From Isoetes taiwanensis (taxonomy: Eukaryota; Streptophyta; Lycopodiopsida; Isoetales; Isoetaceae), in the NCBI GenBank assembly GCA_021234155.1, contig JAJEKV010000005.1, positions 26,812,620 through 26,876,619 of the forward strand: 64,000 nucleotides of DNA. The letters run 5' to 3'. Position numbers and translations under genes: made by a program. The notes under the pieces are model-generated. The model worked only from the letters and a program-made list of their open reading frames with translations, was not told the DNA's origin and did no database searches. Positions 46,582 through 59,699 of this stretch are shown piece after piece (within the stretch, counting starts at the first letter, position 1; each line of letters begins with the position of its first letter).

Positions 46582-47516
46582 CAAAACATTGGGAGTGGTC
46601 TCCACAAATTCAAAGCACACAATGGACTTCGCTTCCAAGCAAATAGTCGCTATCTAAGGTAACAGTAACTACATCTTAGTTTTCATAGTATCACCTTTAA
46701 GCTTGCCCTTTCACAATTTTTCTCTTCTGGGCATTGTAGCCTTGTTATATACCTTTGTTTGATTAACCATAAGCAACCCATAAAAGATACAGTCGTTTAA
46801 TTACAAGAACCCAATGGCTTAGATCTCATGTCAACAAATGTATCACAAAATAAGAATATTCTGATATATTCTTAACCCTAGTTGGCAACCCAAATCCATG
46901 CAAAACAAACAGAGACGAAGTATGAAGTATCACGAAGGCAAGTCGAAAGCCAGATCGACCAAAACGTTGTGAATGAAATTGGACATGGATACAAGCAGGA
47001 ATTACTAGGGAATCACAATGTTTCAATGTTGGTATGCCTAAAAAGCATGCGCTTAAAATATTCCAATTAGCCTACACAATTTTGAACTCGGAGTTGGGAC
47101 TCCCATCTTGAATCAGTAATACAATGTTACAGATCCCTAGGTCAAGCACATCCCATGAGGGATCATTTCATTGGAGACTCGTGTAACGTTAGCATGATCT
47201 TAGGACAGTGCATCTTGATTCAGAAATACATTGTTACAAATCCCTAGGAATATCTCAGAAGAACCTTTGCAACCATGCCATCCATTCATGGTGAACTGGG
47301 CGGGCACAGTATAATACTTTATCTTGCATCTTTGACAGCTTTGACCATTTGCCTTTAACCTACTCGGTATTTGCTGTCACTGTCATTTACAGGAACCAAG
47401 TTTGTAAAATTAAATACATTTTGTGCTTCCAAATGCAGCTCTCCGCATGTTGCATCAGCATTGTCTCTTTAACGGTCCACTTTAGGATCGCCTTGTAAAT
47501 TCATGCTACAAAACCT
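46582..47516. other. 3' flank of PRL1
   Basis: Contains an imperfect 36-bp direct repeat with 108-bp period (tcttgaatcagtaatacaat at 47105, tcttgattcagaaatacatt at 47213; both continue to gatccctagg or aatccctagg). The PRL1 3' UTR must lie in the upper part. No other gene. Confidence 0.45.
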
Positions 47517-50500
47517 TTAAAATCGGCGGATGTCCTTTGGGGGCTTGAAATGTATGGGATGAGTCTCCGGAGTGGCGGTTTCATCTTCTTTCCACATCTT
47601 TATAGTCTTGTCAGCTTCACACGTCACCAGCCGACTACCAGTCACATCAAATGCCATGGCATATATTCCAGCCTCACTGTCCAAGGAACCTACGTCGGCA
47701 AAAGAAAGACGTCATTACAAAAATGAACTGATAAAAAATGAACTGATCCAAACATTCCTAAGAACCCGTCTGCAACTGTATTCAACACCAAAATAATACC
47801 TGGCTGGACAATGGTCTGGGTCTGTTGAAAGTTATAACCACTTTTCCAATCCCAAAACCATATACTGCCATTGTCGCCTGTTGCAGAAATGATCAATACT
47901 CCAAAGGTACATAACTCCAATACATATATAAGAACTTCTTAGCCTGAAATTACCTCCAGAGACTAGAACATTGTCTTCATTGATAGCCATGCAATTTACA
48001 ATTGTTCTTTGTTGTGACCTATGCATAAACAAGTTGATCAGACTCCAATTTATAGATAAACAATAATCTAATTATGCCACAATAACTATGTGACAAGTCC
48101 AACACAAGATATACTTAAAGATGTAATGCTTTAACTCAGCAGAGAAGGGAATCAGAAAGTCATCAGAGAACATACAGCATGTTGTGTAAGAATTCTCCTT
48201 TAGGTAAACGGAACTTCTTTATGTTATCTGCCGAAGCCGACGCAAATGTCTGCCTATAAATCAAAATGCAGTTAGAGAAGAAACACAGTTAGGAATGCTG
48301 AAAGAAAGCACAGAAAGGTCAGCGTCATACTCAAAAGGATGCATGACAAGTGCACGGACAGACTTTTTGTGGAAAGTAAGTGTGGACATAGACTTGCCTA
48401 CAAAAATGTAGCAACAACATAAGACATCATTGTGCAGTCAGCAAAATTCGGACTTCATATCCTTTACCTGCAGCAAGATCCCAGAGCTTGATAGTGTTGT
48501 CATGTGAGCCAGTCACAACTTGTGGATCCTGAAAGTGCATCATAGAAGTTTATAGGAGAGCTAAAGAGATCTTCAAGATTAAACAATTACAATACATACA
48601 GTTGCCTGTGTAATCACAGAGCACACAGTCTTTTCATGGCCGGACAAAGCAAATATCTGTGCTTTTGTGCGGATGTCCCAAACCTGAAAAATTCAGAAAA
48701 ATAACTTCTATTACAACGCCCATAATGCAGAACAGCAAAGATTTCCTTGATAAGACGAGTCCTTACACGACAAACTGAATCACGGCCTCCAGTCATAAGG
48801 ATATCTAGAGTAGGATGAAGTGCCAAGCAGTAGACTCCACTGAGATGGCCGTGGTAAGAACGGATTACCTGCAATTGAAGCCATACCTCAGTCAGCAGCA
48901 TTACCAAACTTCAAATATTCAATAGTGCATCAGTGAGAAGGTGCTTTAAGGAATATTTGTCGGCATTTATTTATACATTAAGCTTAATAATCCACATGCC
49001 TTGTTTTGCTCAAGATCCCAACATTTGACTTGCTTATCATCACCCGCAGAAAAAAGATACGGATGCCGTGGGCTGACTGCCAAACCTGTGATGTAGATAA
49101 ATTAAATCAAGAGTTTTGCAGAGAAATTAGAATACAAATTACTCCACCTCTTATTTGTTCAATATGGCCAGTTAATGTAAGCTTCAGCGTCCCTGTGCTT
49201 GTTTCCCAAATCTGCAACACATAGCTTAAGTTTTACTTGCGCAACTGAAAAAGCATAATCTATAAGCAGAATGCAACATAAGTTATCTTTACAAAATTAT
49301 AAACATACTCAATAACATGGTGGTATATCACATAATACAAACTCATTTATGAGAAAAATCTAGTGTTTACCTTGATCGTCCGATCTGCAGAACCAGTACA
49401 GAACCACTCGTTGCTAGGATCAAATGCTATCGATCTTACCCAACCAAGATGGCCACTTATCACCTAGAATTGTCAAGTACACCATTAGTCTCCAAACACA
49501 ATGAATAACTACGCTATGACATGCTACACATCAATACGTTAGATGATATGACATGTTATATAAGGAAAATAAATTTCACATCAACTGAAATTAGAGCTGC
49601 AAAACAAAATACTTTGATTGAACCAGCTTACATGGTTCATCTGATATATATACTCCATGAACCTTGCTGTGAACCTAAACAGCAAACAACCAATTTAAAG
49701 ACCTTCCTGCTTCCAGCTTTGCAGATGTAGCATTGTTTGGTTTCTCTCCTATCCAGCTTTGGGTTGCCCCAAAAGGGCGACCCTGGTATTAGCAGGTTTT
49801 TGGAAAAGCCCATTAAGTGGCTGGGATTGCATTTGCGATGCTCCTTATGCAATTAGAAGAAATAAGCGGGGAGGGTGTTAGCAAGAGTCCAGAGCACCGG
49901 AACATATTGGGCTCACTTCCACGTGTTTATTTGGACTCACTTGTATTGTGCCTGCGACATCCGTAACAGAGCAGATGCAAACCAGAAAAAAAGGACTTCT
50001 ATTTCTGAGAAGAGCTCAGGTAAATAACCATAAAAAAAAATCTTACCAAAGGATGCTGAAAGAAACAAGTCCTTCAAGAGCCTCAAAGAAATTTAGTTTC
50101 TTGGAATTCTACAATTGCAGCTTGTGCCTAGCAAGGGAAACTTGTAATTTGTCCTTGTTCGACGAAGGATGCTGGTAAGGCGCTGCAGCTCTTTCTGGGA
50201 ATACCTAGAGATAAAGTGAGACGGAATGTAATTCTTTATGGACATCTTCAATAAGCTCTCCAAATTTTTAAACATATGCCCCAGCATCATGTTGTTGCTT
50301 GACCTGCCAAGGATGAGGCTTATGCAACTTTTGAGGAAGACCTTTGCTCTATTTGAAACATTGCCATAGAGAAACTTGATTTCCAGAAAATGCTAGAGCG
50401 GAATGCGTCTGCAAAGAATTCTATGTTTGCAATACAAGCAAAGGATGACCTGTTTTTCATCTAATGCCTTTACAGGATGTTGTCTCCTGAAATGGTATGA

Positions 50501-52337
50501 TCTCTGCACTTGCCAAGTAAATTAAGGATTCTAAGTCACAGGGCAGATGCAGGAAGAATGCACACTCAATGAAGCTACTTCTGCTAACACCGTTTGTGTA
50601 TGCAGCCATTGATGGTATCATAGATAAAAGCTTCCACTACGTTCTCCTTGCATCTAAGCTGGGTTGATAGTGCAGAAGCATTAATAAACAGGGGTCTCTG
50701 ATCAGAGTGTGGACAAAGTTAAAGACAACTGTAAGTTGTACCAGTTGCCTACACTTTGTAAGCGACTGGTCCCTCGTGATTTACAGATAACTAAATCTTC
50801 ACAAAGATCTGTTTTCATTTAAACCTAAGGCTTGCAGGCTGTTAGCTAAAGATGGAGCTACCAAGGAACTAACAAAAACAAAATTGCCATAACCTCCATT
50901 TTCACTTAATTTGGATTCGTTTCTTGAATATGTAGAACATGCATTCATAAACATTTTTATATTAGGTTCCATGCCTCTTATCCTTTTGTCCTTACTGTTA
51001 TGCATGAACTCAGTTTAATTGATCAGACCAACGAACGTGGGTATAATAAAACAGACATGATAGTTATTGGCCGCCTTTCTAATAGTTAGAGAAGGATTGG
51101 AAAGGGCAGGATATGAACCGAATGCAGCATGCAAGAGGCCATGATGACAAGCCCACCTCAATATTTGTGAAAATACCAAGTTTTGCAAAAACCATACTAA
51201 ATGCCATGGGATAACTTCTAAAAATAAGAGCATCAGGATAACAATGCAGTGTAATAATGATTTGGGCTGTCTTTTTAGAGACGGTACAAAGAAATTATAG
51301 TTGATAGATAAGGAGTTTGCAAACTAATGAGATGTACAGAAGTGCAAAACATACATCCATTCTTAACAATTAACTAATGCATGTCTCACCAAAATGTTAC
51401 TTAAAGTCACATCCACCATGCCCTACAATATATTCACAATCATTGACCTAACGGGCAAACCACGGTACGACAGCACCTTGCTTTACATATACACCAAAAT
51501 GCAAGAGACAAATAAATCCTTTATGCCATGCCCATGTACCTAATTTGTCCTAGTTAGATATATACCCGATAATTTTTCCATGGTGGGTGCCACACTGGCC
51601 GAGGCCATCTACTGGCCAGTCTTCTAACTACAGTTGCACTAGGCGGTTGTTGCCTACAGATATCAATGTGATGGATATCAGCAAAATGGTTATGTCTATA
51701 CTGCAGAATCTCAAATGATACCTTTCTATGGCTGTAGATTTAAAATCTGTTGATATCTTTGCAACAGCAAGGCCTGGTCCCAAGGCACCTGGGGCAGGCC
51801 CTTCAGCCCTGTATATATTTTGTTTAAAGCAAGCAACACTTCGGAGCTTTTACTTTGAAACAAACACTGACCTTGGTAATTGAGGGGATGGGACCGTTAC
51901 AATCTGCAAATCTGATCCCGTGGATAAAGCTCCACCATCCTGACCAGCCATATTTGAGGCTGGCGCCTCCACACCATTTGCAATTGGTTGTCTTGTCTGA
52001 ACCACTGAAGCATCTTTGATAGAAGCGTATTCTCCTCGTAGCTGTTCCACCAGCAAGAAAGTTGAGGAACCCAAGCATAAATAAATTAACATACATTTCA
52101 TACATACATACCTTGCAAGCAAGTCTGATCTTCTGGCTGATTCCAAGTTGTCCATGAGAATGCAACATTGTCAATTTGGAAAAAACACCACAGAATCACA
52201 AGACCTAATTCTTACCTTTCCGGGAAGACTGGTAGGCGATCGGCATGAAGGGCGACGAAAAAATCCAAAGCACGCTTCAGGGACTTAAGGCTGAGCTTTT
52301 TGAGAGACTGAGGCTCTATATCAACAGCAGCAGCCAT
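47517..52337 (-). CDS. PRL1: PRL1, WD40 subunit of the MAC/Prp19 (NTC) complex
   Basis: A complete gene of 16 exons, 470 aa. Exons in order: 52216-52337, 52112-52136, 51872-52041, 51722-51808, 51566-51623, 49371-49463, 49148-49211, 49000-49085, 48767-48868, 48600-48683, 48468-48528, 48331-48397, 48176-48253, 47954-48018, 47800-47877, 47517-47689. The protein opens with [17 protein letters not shown], the family's N-terminal signature. [16 protein letters not shown] (139-154) leads into seven WD40 blades (155 to ~445): [53 protein letters not shown] and [13 protein letters not shown]. It ends [14 protein letters not shown]1 acts in the nucleus with CDC5 and Prp19 in splicing and miRNA processing, and as a DDB1-CUL4 receptor. 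The intron after exon 8 has a GC donor. Length agrees with plant homologues (~480 aa). Confidence 0.96.
48869..48999 (-). other. GC-AG intron of PRL1 (intron 8)
   Basis: The coding text GAG CAA AAC AAG is followed by gcatgt, not gt; the next exon starts after ...ttgcag with GTAATCCGT. The protein alignment (DLEQNK / VIRSYHGHL) leaves no alternative GT donor in phase. GC-AG introns are a small known minority in plants. Confidence 0.85.
50055..50700 (+). pseudogene. PPR (PLS-type) pseudogene inside PRL1 intron 5
   Basis: Plus strand, opposite to PRL1. PPR signatures in broken frames: [17 protein letters not shown] near 50081-50131, [10 protein letters not shown], then [15 protein letters not shown] near 50250-50305, and [21 protein letters not shown] near 50455-50515. 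These are the 'A..VF..MP.RDVVSWN.MI' repeats of organelle RNA-binding PPR proteins. Stops and shifts are frequent and no introns are evident, so it is likely a retro-copied or otherwise inserted fragment. It cannot be functional. Confidence 0.75.
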
Positions 52338-54132
52338 GGCCTCCTCCTCCTCCGGGAGGTTTACATAGGGTTTCAGCGAACCACCTTGTTTTTGTAATAA
52401 TGAATACTTTTAGGCCTTTCATTATCCACGTGGCTTTATATTATACTTCAATTTATAATGTAATAAAAGGCCGTTGGATCTCAAATATTACCATCTACGG
52501 TCCAGAAAGTTAAACAAAAATGTCCGGCCCCTAGAAAAAAGCTGGTTGAGTCTAGGCTTGCCATGGACTTAGGGTGCTTTCCCATGAACCAGTTTGAACA
52601 GACAAACCTGGATGCGAAGCATGGATTCATAATTTCTGTGTTCCCATGAACAGCAGACCTCAAATTCAGCAGCCCACCATGCTCAATTCAGGTCGATTCA
52701 TAGGAGGCTCTGATTTCAATACAGGTCGATTCATAGGAGGCTCTGATTTCAATGATCTGGCTGGATAAATGTATTGTATCTGTTTTTTTGGTCTGGACAT
52801 CCATCTTAAAATTTGTTAGGCATGTTTTTTATAGCATTTAGACGAAAATAAACAGTAAGCTTGCCATTCTTAATAACCAAAATCTTGACAAGCTAAAGGA
52901 GTGCGCACAGTAAGTATCTCATCATGCATGCAATATTCAGTTGTATTTGCAGTTCTTAAGAAATTATCGAGTTTTCTTACTGTTTAAGACTGTCTTATGC
53001 AGTTTGGCAATTTAAAACCAGCTACAATTATAACAAAACCTCATGTATTTGGTTTCAATAACAGATGCTCAGCTCAACCTCAGGCGCCTCTTCTTCCTCG
53101 TGCGCTTTCGGATTGTTTAATTATTAATGCATTTGCAAAGTTGTTTAGGATAGAAGCATTCCTAGGGTATTCTGGAGATATTCTAATTTATTTTATACTC
53201 TGGGAAAATGCCTCTTCAAGATGTTTTATTTTCTAATATGTCTTAATTTTTTGCCTTCCATGTATTTATAAGGCTAGTTTCCTCCATGTGCCCATAATTT
53301 CCTAGTAACTAGCTTTCAGGGTATCCAATTACAATTAATGCGGTCACCATGTAACTTTTATTAACATTCTATGGTTTTTGAAGTCGTAGCATTAGTATTG
53401 GATCTGCCTATATTTCAGGTCAATAGAATGTAGTAAAAGGACTAGACTACTGTTTAAATGAATGGAATTTAAGGAATAAAAATGATATAAGTATGTTTTG
53501 CATTCCTCTTGTTAAAAGACATTTTCTGAGGTTCTGGAGTTGCAAGGCAGCTCGTGCTTTCCTAAAGGCGGCATGTGCTTTTCTAATTTGGACATCAAAT
53601 TTGGTTCTTTTACTTGAATGTTTCGCTAATTTGTGTTGTTTGTTTCACAGCAAGCATGTTCTTGATTGATAAAAATGCTACATGAACATTGGGATTTAAG
53701 AACTGTCACTGGAAGCAGGACTTGGACTTGCAAATATTGGCTAAAGTTTAACACTTAAGTATGATCTATTATTTAAACTGGATATTTGTTGCAATTGCAA
53801 GTGTTATAGACTGTATAATTGTTTTTTGAAATGCTATAAAGTATTTAACGTGTTGTATGTAAAGTACATATTTTATATATTTTATAAGTACCTAATAAAT
53901 ACAAAAAACATACTTAGAATACTTTTATTCTGAGAGGTATGGAACCCATATTAATACGTTAAATACACATCGTACACGTACCGTACCCGAAGTACCTGAC
54001 AACACTGCTGTGCTATTTGAAATACTTTAGTCTGTTTGTATGTAATATGGGCTAGAACTTAGAGCATCATGAACAATAGTACTTTCTGTTTTCAACACAA
54101 AGCAAAACGTCTAGGACACATGTTTTGGAAAG
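52338..54132. other. PRL1 5' flank and unassigned DNA
   Basis: Immediately upstream of the PRL1 ATG the plus text is cctcctcctcctcc, a GA-rich 5' leader on the gene strand. Beyond the 33-bp tandem repeat the DNA is AT-rich with no recognised gene. The promoter must be here but no box can be fixed. Confidence 0.4.
52689..52754. repeat. Tandem duplication, 33-bp unit x2
   Basis: caggtcgattcataggaggc with tctgatttcaata, starting at 52689 and 52722. It lies ~350 bp upstream of the PRL1 start. Confidence 0.85.
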
Positions 54133-55768
54133 TGTGACGCCCTCGCTAAATAAATACTGCCCGCACCGCACACTCGCAGAAATCCCCGTCCGGCCAACAA
54201 CCGCGACAAAGCCCTTCGCCTACCCCCGCACTCTGAGGTGACCCTTAGTGCGGGGAGGGAACACGAAGGTGTCTTGCGCGCCCTTCCCCTATGGGCTCCT
54301 ATAACAGCGGAAGCGATAACACGTCAGAACTAGCATAAAACATATACAAATACTACCTCGAAGGGTAGTGCACCACACATATACCAATGCAAAAATGATA
54401 ATCACAAACCATAAAACAGAGAGCTCCTACCCCGCTCCGGACTCATAAGGAGGATGACCGACCCATTAGGCCTCAAGATAGAGCGCAACCGAGTCATGGC
54501 AATGGCGAGGGCGGGCATAGAACAATGGCTAGGGTTGACCACTCCATCCGCCCCCCCTATGCATACTTTGCGGATGGGCTAGATCAGGCTCGATAGGACT
54601 CTAGCCTTCCTGGACACGCAATCCCATGGCATCACCCATCTGGGACTACTCCAGTTGCATCTCCCTCGTCCGATGAGGCGTGAAGGGTTGCATCTCCCCT
54701 TCCCAAGGTCTAGAGGTGCCGGGGCGGCTAGAGAATCGTGGGCGACACACGATTCGTACCCGACTGAACCCCCCAAAACGAGAGCCAAGCCAACACTTGC
54801 AGCTCTCGAGAGGCAGGGCAACACCATTGCCCCAGGAGGTGTCGGACCCATGCTCGCCCACACCTAAGTGACCGACCATAAGCCTAGCCCACTATGGGAT
54901 CCCCCGCCCCCACTCGGCAGGATCCTCCCTCCACTTTCCCTCTAGCCCCGTTATCCGGGTGCCGAGTCATATCATAGCCTCAATAGCCCGGGTGGGCTCC
55001 TATGCACAAAGCCGCAACTAATAGGAACTAAGGGATCTACTTTAGGAACATACTACATATGGCCCTAGGTCTCTACCCCCTTCCCAATACAAGAGGAGCA
55101 AACATGATCAACCAACATCACATAATCATCACATCATGAGAATAATCATAAGAAGAACATCTTAACCTAATCATGCAACTAACTAATAGTTAGGGTTCCT
55201 TGATTAGGGTTCAAGATGTTGAATATGGGTTCTAGGATGGCTCTACTCTAGATACAAAATACTAGCACATCTTGGAATGCTAATCCCGGATGAGCTATCA
55301 CAACTACTATCCTACATACCGCCCCCGATGCTCTCCCTCCGATCCGGGTGCCTCCATGGTCTTCGACTCACAAGTCAGCCGTTCCTACCCAAGAACGAGT
55401 CCACCTCGGCCAGCCGCACCAGCCTATGCCATTAACGAACGATGTTCAAACGGGTTTTCAACAAGTAGGTGAGTCTCCGGGTGCTAGGGCCGGAAAGAGG
55501 CCTAGGGTTAGGGTTTATGCCTATATAAGTTAGGGTCCACCTAGGATGCCACGCGGCACCAATCGGGTGAGTCCTGTGGTGGCGGTGCCCCAATAGGTTA
55601 AGGCCACGTGGATAATGGCTTAACCTATGGTTGGCTAAGTTATGAGAATAACTTAGCCATGCCCCCTAGTGCCACAATCTATGGTATACAAGGCTATAAA
55701 GATAGATTTGTATGGTGATTTTATCCAGAATATACGTATTTATGGCGATATTCCCTTGGACCGTCACA
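54133..55768 (-). repeat. 3' LTR of gypsy copy 2 (1,636 bp)
   Basis: Begins TGTGACGCCC and ends ACCGTCACA, so its ends are TGTGAC/GTCACA, a perfect 6-bp inverted terminus with the canonical TG...CA. The minus-strand purine tract at its inner edge fixes orientation: the element's 5' end is to the right. The LTR is GC-rich in its left half. No matching second LTR is seen before the window ends. Confidence 0.75.
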
Positions 55769-55779
55769 TTCTCCCCCTT
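55769..55779 (-). other. Polypurine tract of gypsy copy 2
   Basis: Minus-strand AAGGGGGAGAA directly precedes TGTGAC of the 3' LTR: the plus-strand primer site for reverse transcription. Confidence 0.75.
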
Positions 55780-56725
55780 AGGACAATGTCGCCCTCAAAG
55801 ATTATGCTTAAGGTGACGAACCTACCTTATGCCCGCAACATATCAACAACATGTCATAATCTTTAGTTTAGTTTAGCAATCAAGTTTTATTAGTTCGAAG
55901 TCAAAATTTTAGGCTATATTTGTACTTATACAAAATTATATAGCCTTAACACCGCTATTTCTTATAATAATTCAAACTACTATTATAAGAGTTATTAGGG
56001 TTCATAATCTAATTATGGCTCCCTCGTATCTTCCCGTAACGCCCTCGCTGAAGTCCTCCTTCTACTTGCCCCCCAAAAGGAGCACATTACGCTAGTTTAG
56101 TTAATAATTTGTGGTTTTAGGGGACCACCCCTTACCTCCTTTGAGCCTAACCATCGCTCAAGGTTGTCCTACTACCTTGCCCAAGATCATGGCCCTTTCG
56201 ATTTGAGCTTAGGGATCATTTAAGATGCTCCCATCATTGCCCATGATCGAGTGTTACCTTGTACACGATCCCCTGATCGAGTACACCCCAAAGGCATCAT
56301 GCCCCCTAGGGTTTCAAATAGGGAACGCCTCACGATCCCATCATCGCAAGATGATCACTTAACCTTCACCATGACCCTCCTACGGCCAGTGTGCGTATTC
56401 GCGCATCGCGGGGCATAGAGATCATCCGGATCGATGTCCCATCATCGCCCACTATGCCTCATTCCTCACTCACATGACCCTAGTGGTCATGCGCACTTTT
56501 TGGTGCGTGTGGCCTAGAGAATGCCCTAAAGGCGATCCCATCATCGCCCACACGATCCAAGGTTCTCGCACATGCACCCTCCTAACTAGAATGCATGCGC
56601 CAGCTCAAAGCTAACTAACAACATACTAGCTAACCACCGGCAAGTCGGGGTCCACCAAGCTCCGGAGACGACTTCGCCCATCAAACTCCTTCATAAACTC
56701 GGGTATTGCTTCTCCAAATCTTGCT

Positions 56726-57900
56726 TCAATACCCATGTCGATCTTCCACCTGTAAGTGCTTCCACTTGACCAAATATTGGAGGAACCGAGACCTCCTAGT
56801 CTTCTTGAATGACTTATCAAGAAGTAACTCGTGCACTATTTCTACTTGCTCCTCCGTCATTTCCAACAAGGTTGGAGTATCCAAAACCTCCTCGTGGTTA
56901 GGATTGTGCCTTTTTAATAAACTTACGTGGAAGACCTTGTGGACCTTAAGATGGGCCGGAAGATCCAACTTGTAGGCTTGAGAGCCCACTCTCTCCAAAA
57001 TCTTGAACGGGCCAGCCCACCTAGGGGCAAGCTTCTTGCAGCCCCAATCCGCAGCCTTGGCTTGCTTCACCTTGATCTTCAACCAAATCCAGATCGCCCA
57101 CCTTAAACTCCCTTACGGTCCCGTGGCTTGTCTGGCTACACTCTTCTCCCGACTTCTTGCCGCCAATAAATAACCCCTTACTTCCTCTACTAGTCGCCGA
57201 TATCCCCTAACATCTCATTGACACTTCTACCTTGGACACGTGGATTGTGCCGTGTCCGGGTTAAGCACCGGGTACCCGTAATTCACCATGAAAGGGACAT
57301 CCGAGATGACTCCCCGCCAATAATCGTTGTAGGCGAATTCCACCAAGTGGATGTACTCATCCCACTTGACCGCTTTGTTCCACACATAGCTTCAAGCATG
57401 TCTTCAATGATCCGATTCGCCCTTTCCGTCCGCCATCCGCTTGGGGATGATATGCCGCACTCATGGAGAGAGCTTCGTCCGATGGTGCTAAAGAGATCCC
57501 GCCAAAAGGCACTCATAAACTTAGAGTCTCTATCGGATATTATCTCCCGGGCATGCCATGGAGTCTAAAAAATCTCCCTTACAAATAGCTTGGCGTTGTC
57601 TAATGCGGTGTCTGTTGCCTTGCAAGGCACCTAAATGTGCCATCTTAGATAACTTATCTACGACAACCATCAATGCATCCTTGCCTCAAGAGTTCTAGGA
57701 GTCCCGTGATGAAATCCATGCTTATGACCTCCCACTTTGCATTTGGCACCCCAATGGCTCTAAAGCACCCGGAACCGCAGCTGTTCGCCTTGGTCTCACG
57801 ACATAACCGGGTAATCCCGAATATATGCAGCTATCTCCGCCTCTTCATTCCCCGCCGGCAACTACTTCAATCTTGAAATAGGTCTTCATGAAGCCAAAGA
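56726..57900 (-). pseudogene. Gypsy integrase and chromodomain-like C-terminus
   Basis: The frame 57082-56726 holds KKLAPRWAGPFKILERVG, YKLDLPA, VHKVFHVSLLKRH, LLEMTEEQVEIV, LLDKSFKKTRR and QYLVKWKHL, the chromodomain-like end. Upstream are FWRDLFSTIGRSS and TERANRIIEDML (normally FWRDLFS..GT and TERVNR.IEDML) at 57.5-57.3 kb, and MDFITGLL with a shifted DALMVVVDKLSKMAHL near 57.7 kb. The catalytic D,D,E triad cannot be read in one frame. Confidence 0.8.
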
Positions 57901-58029
57901 TGCCCTCGCTATTGGGCTGTTATGTGTGTCATGAAGAATTAGCTTCCTTACCCCTCGATGATTCGGGCACACACAACTTATGCTTGTGATACAACAGTTG
58001 CCTTCCTTTTATAATGCTTGAAGGCTTCC

Positions 58030-59480
58030 CCGCTCCTTATCCGCTTCGCTTCCTTGGAAAGGCTTTCCCATACCTCCTTGAAGTCCACATCGGTTGGCAA
58101 GGACTCCTCAATCTTCTTGCCAAACTCACTGAAGAGTGGAAATCGTGATTACAATGCGCCCTTGTCCGAAATGGTCTCCCTAGAGAGGGCATCTCATACA
58201 ACATTAAGCTTACCAGCTTATATATAATATCAAAATCATATTCCTCAAGGAATTCCATCCACCTCCTTTGCCTTAAGTTGAGGAGTGGTCGGGTGAAAAG
58301 ATACCAAGGCTCGTGATCAGATCCAACCAAAACTTCCTTCCCAAAGAGATAATGCCTCCATATCCTCAATGCCCCGACAATGGCTAGCAGCCCCGATCAT
58401 GGGTTGGGTAGCGTTGTTCTCGGCGCCGCTCATCTTCTTTTGAGTCGTAGGCTTACTACCCTTCCTTCTTGCATCAAGATCGCCTCGTTGCTATCTTGCT
58501 TGCATCCGTTGCTACCAACTTATCCTTACTCGGATCCGGGAGAACAAGCACCGGTGTCAAGTTAAGGCCTCTTTAAGCTTCTCAAAAGAAGCTTGACTTT
58601 CTAACCAATGGCTAGCCCAATCCTTAATCTTCTTGGCCTTAGTGAGGTCCGGCGGTGGGGACGCCCACTTAGCAAAGTCCTTCACGAACTTTCTCAGAGT
58701 ATCCCGCCAACCCGAAAAAGCTTCTTACTTCTCGCTACATTCCTTGAGCTGGCCAATCAACTATTGCCTCAATCTTAGATGGATCTGTGGAGATTCCCTC
58801 TGATGTTACTACATGCCCCAAGTACTCCACCCTACCAAGGCAAAGTGGCACTTAGAGAGCTTCCCATACAACCGATGACGCCTCAACTTCTCCAACACTT
58901 TCCCCGAGATGCCGACAATGCTCTTCAAGGGACTTGCTATAGATTAGGATGTCGCCGAAGAAGACAATAACAAACTCATCCAAGAAGTCTCAAGATATCG
59001 CTCATGAGGCGATAAACGCTATGGGAGCTGCTCGACAATCCAAAGGGCATTACCAGAACTCAAAATGACCATACCGCTCAAAGCGAAAGCGCCTTATGGA
59101 TGTCCTCTTCTTTTATTCTTATCCGATGGTATCCTGATCTCAAATCAATCTTAGAGAATACCTTTGCTCCTTGTAGCTGATCCATTAGGTCATCCGCCCT
59201 CTAAGAATGCATACTTATTCTTTATCGCCCGCTTATTGAGTCGGGCGATAGTCTATGCACATTCTTAAGCTCCCGCCTTTCTTCTTTACGAAGAGTATAG
59301 GTGCTCCAAAAGGAGACACACTTGCCCTTATGAATCCAAGGTCTAGCAATTCTTGAAGTCGCTTCTTGAGCTCAATCAATTCTCGGGTGCTCATTCTATA
59401 TGGTGCCTTACCGGTAGGCTTCAGATCCGAGCCAATGTGATCTCACATTCCACACCCCTATAAGGTGGCACCGCCGGATT
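58030..59480 (-). pseudogene. Gypsy RT and RNase H remnants
   Basis: RT pieces in several frames: [10 protein letters not shown] near 59.3, [16 protein letters not shown] near 59.2, and IVFFGDILIYS at ~58.95, where the catalytic Y/F-x-D-D is changed to FGDI. RNase H is better kept (58369-58150): [20 protein letters not shown], then [20 protein letters not shown]. The catalytic Asp loss and shifts make it dead. Confidence 0.75.
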
Positions 59481-59699
59481 TCATCCGGAATACATCCTTG
59501 AACTCGAATAAGCCTTGCTATCCGCTTGGCAACCGATTTCCCTTTGTGTCACTTCCATCCCGCTTGCACGCCCAACCGATTCCATCCTCAAGATGTAATC
59601 CACCTTATTCCTTTCTATACTTTCCTTAGTCCGCTTCAAAGAAATACACCGCATGGGAGAATCTAGCTTCTTACCTTTCACTATCAACTTGTTGCCGCC

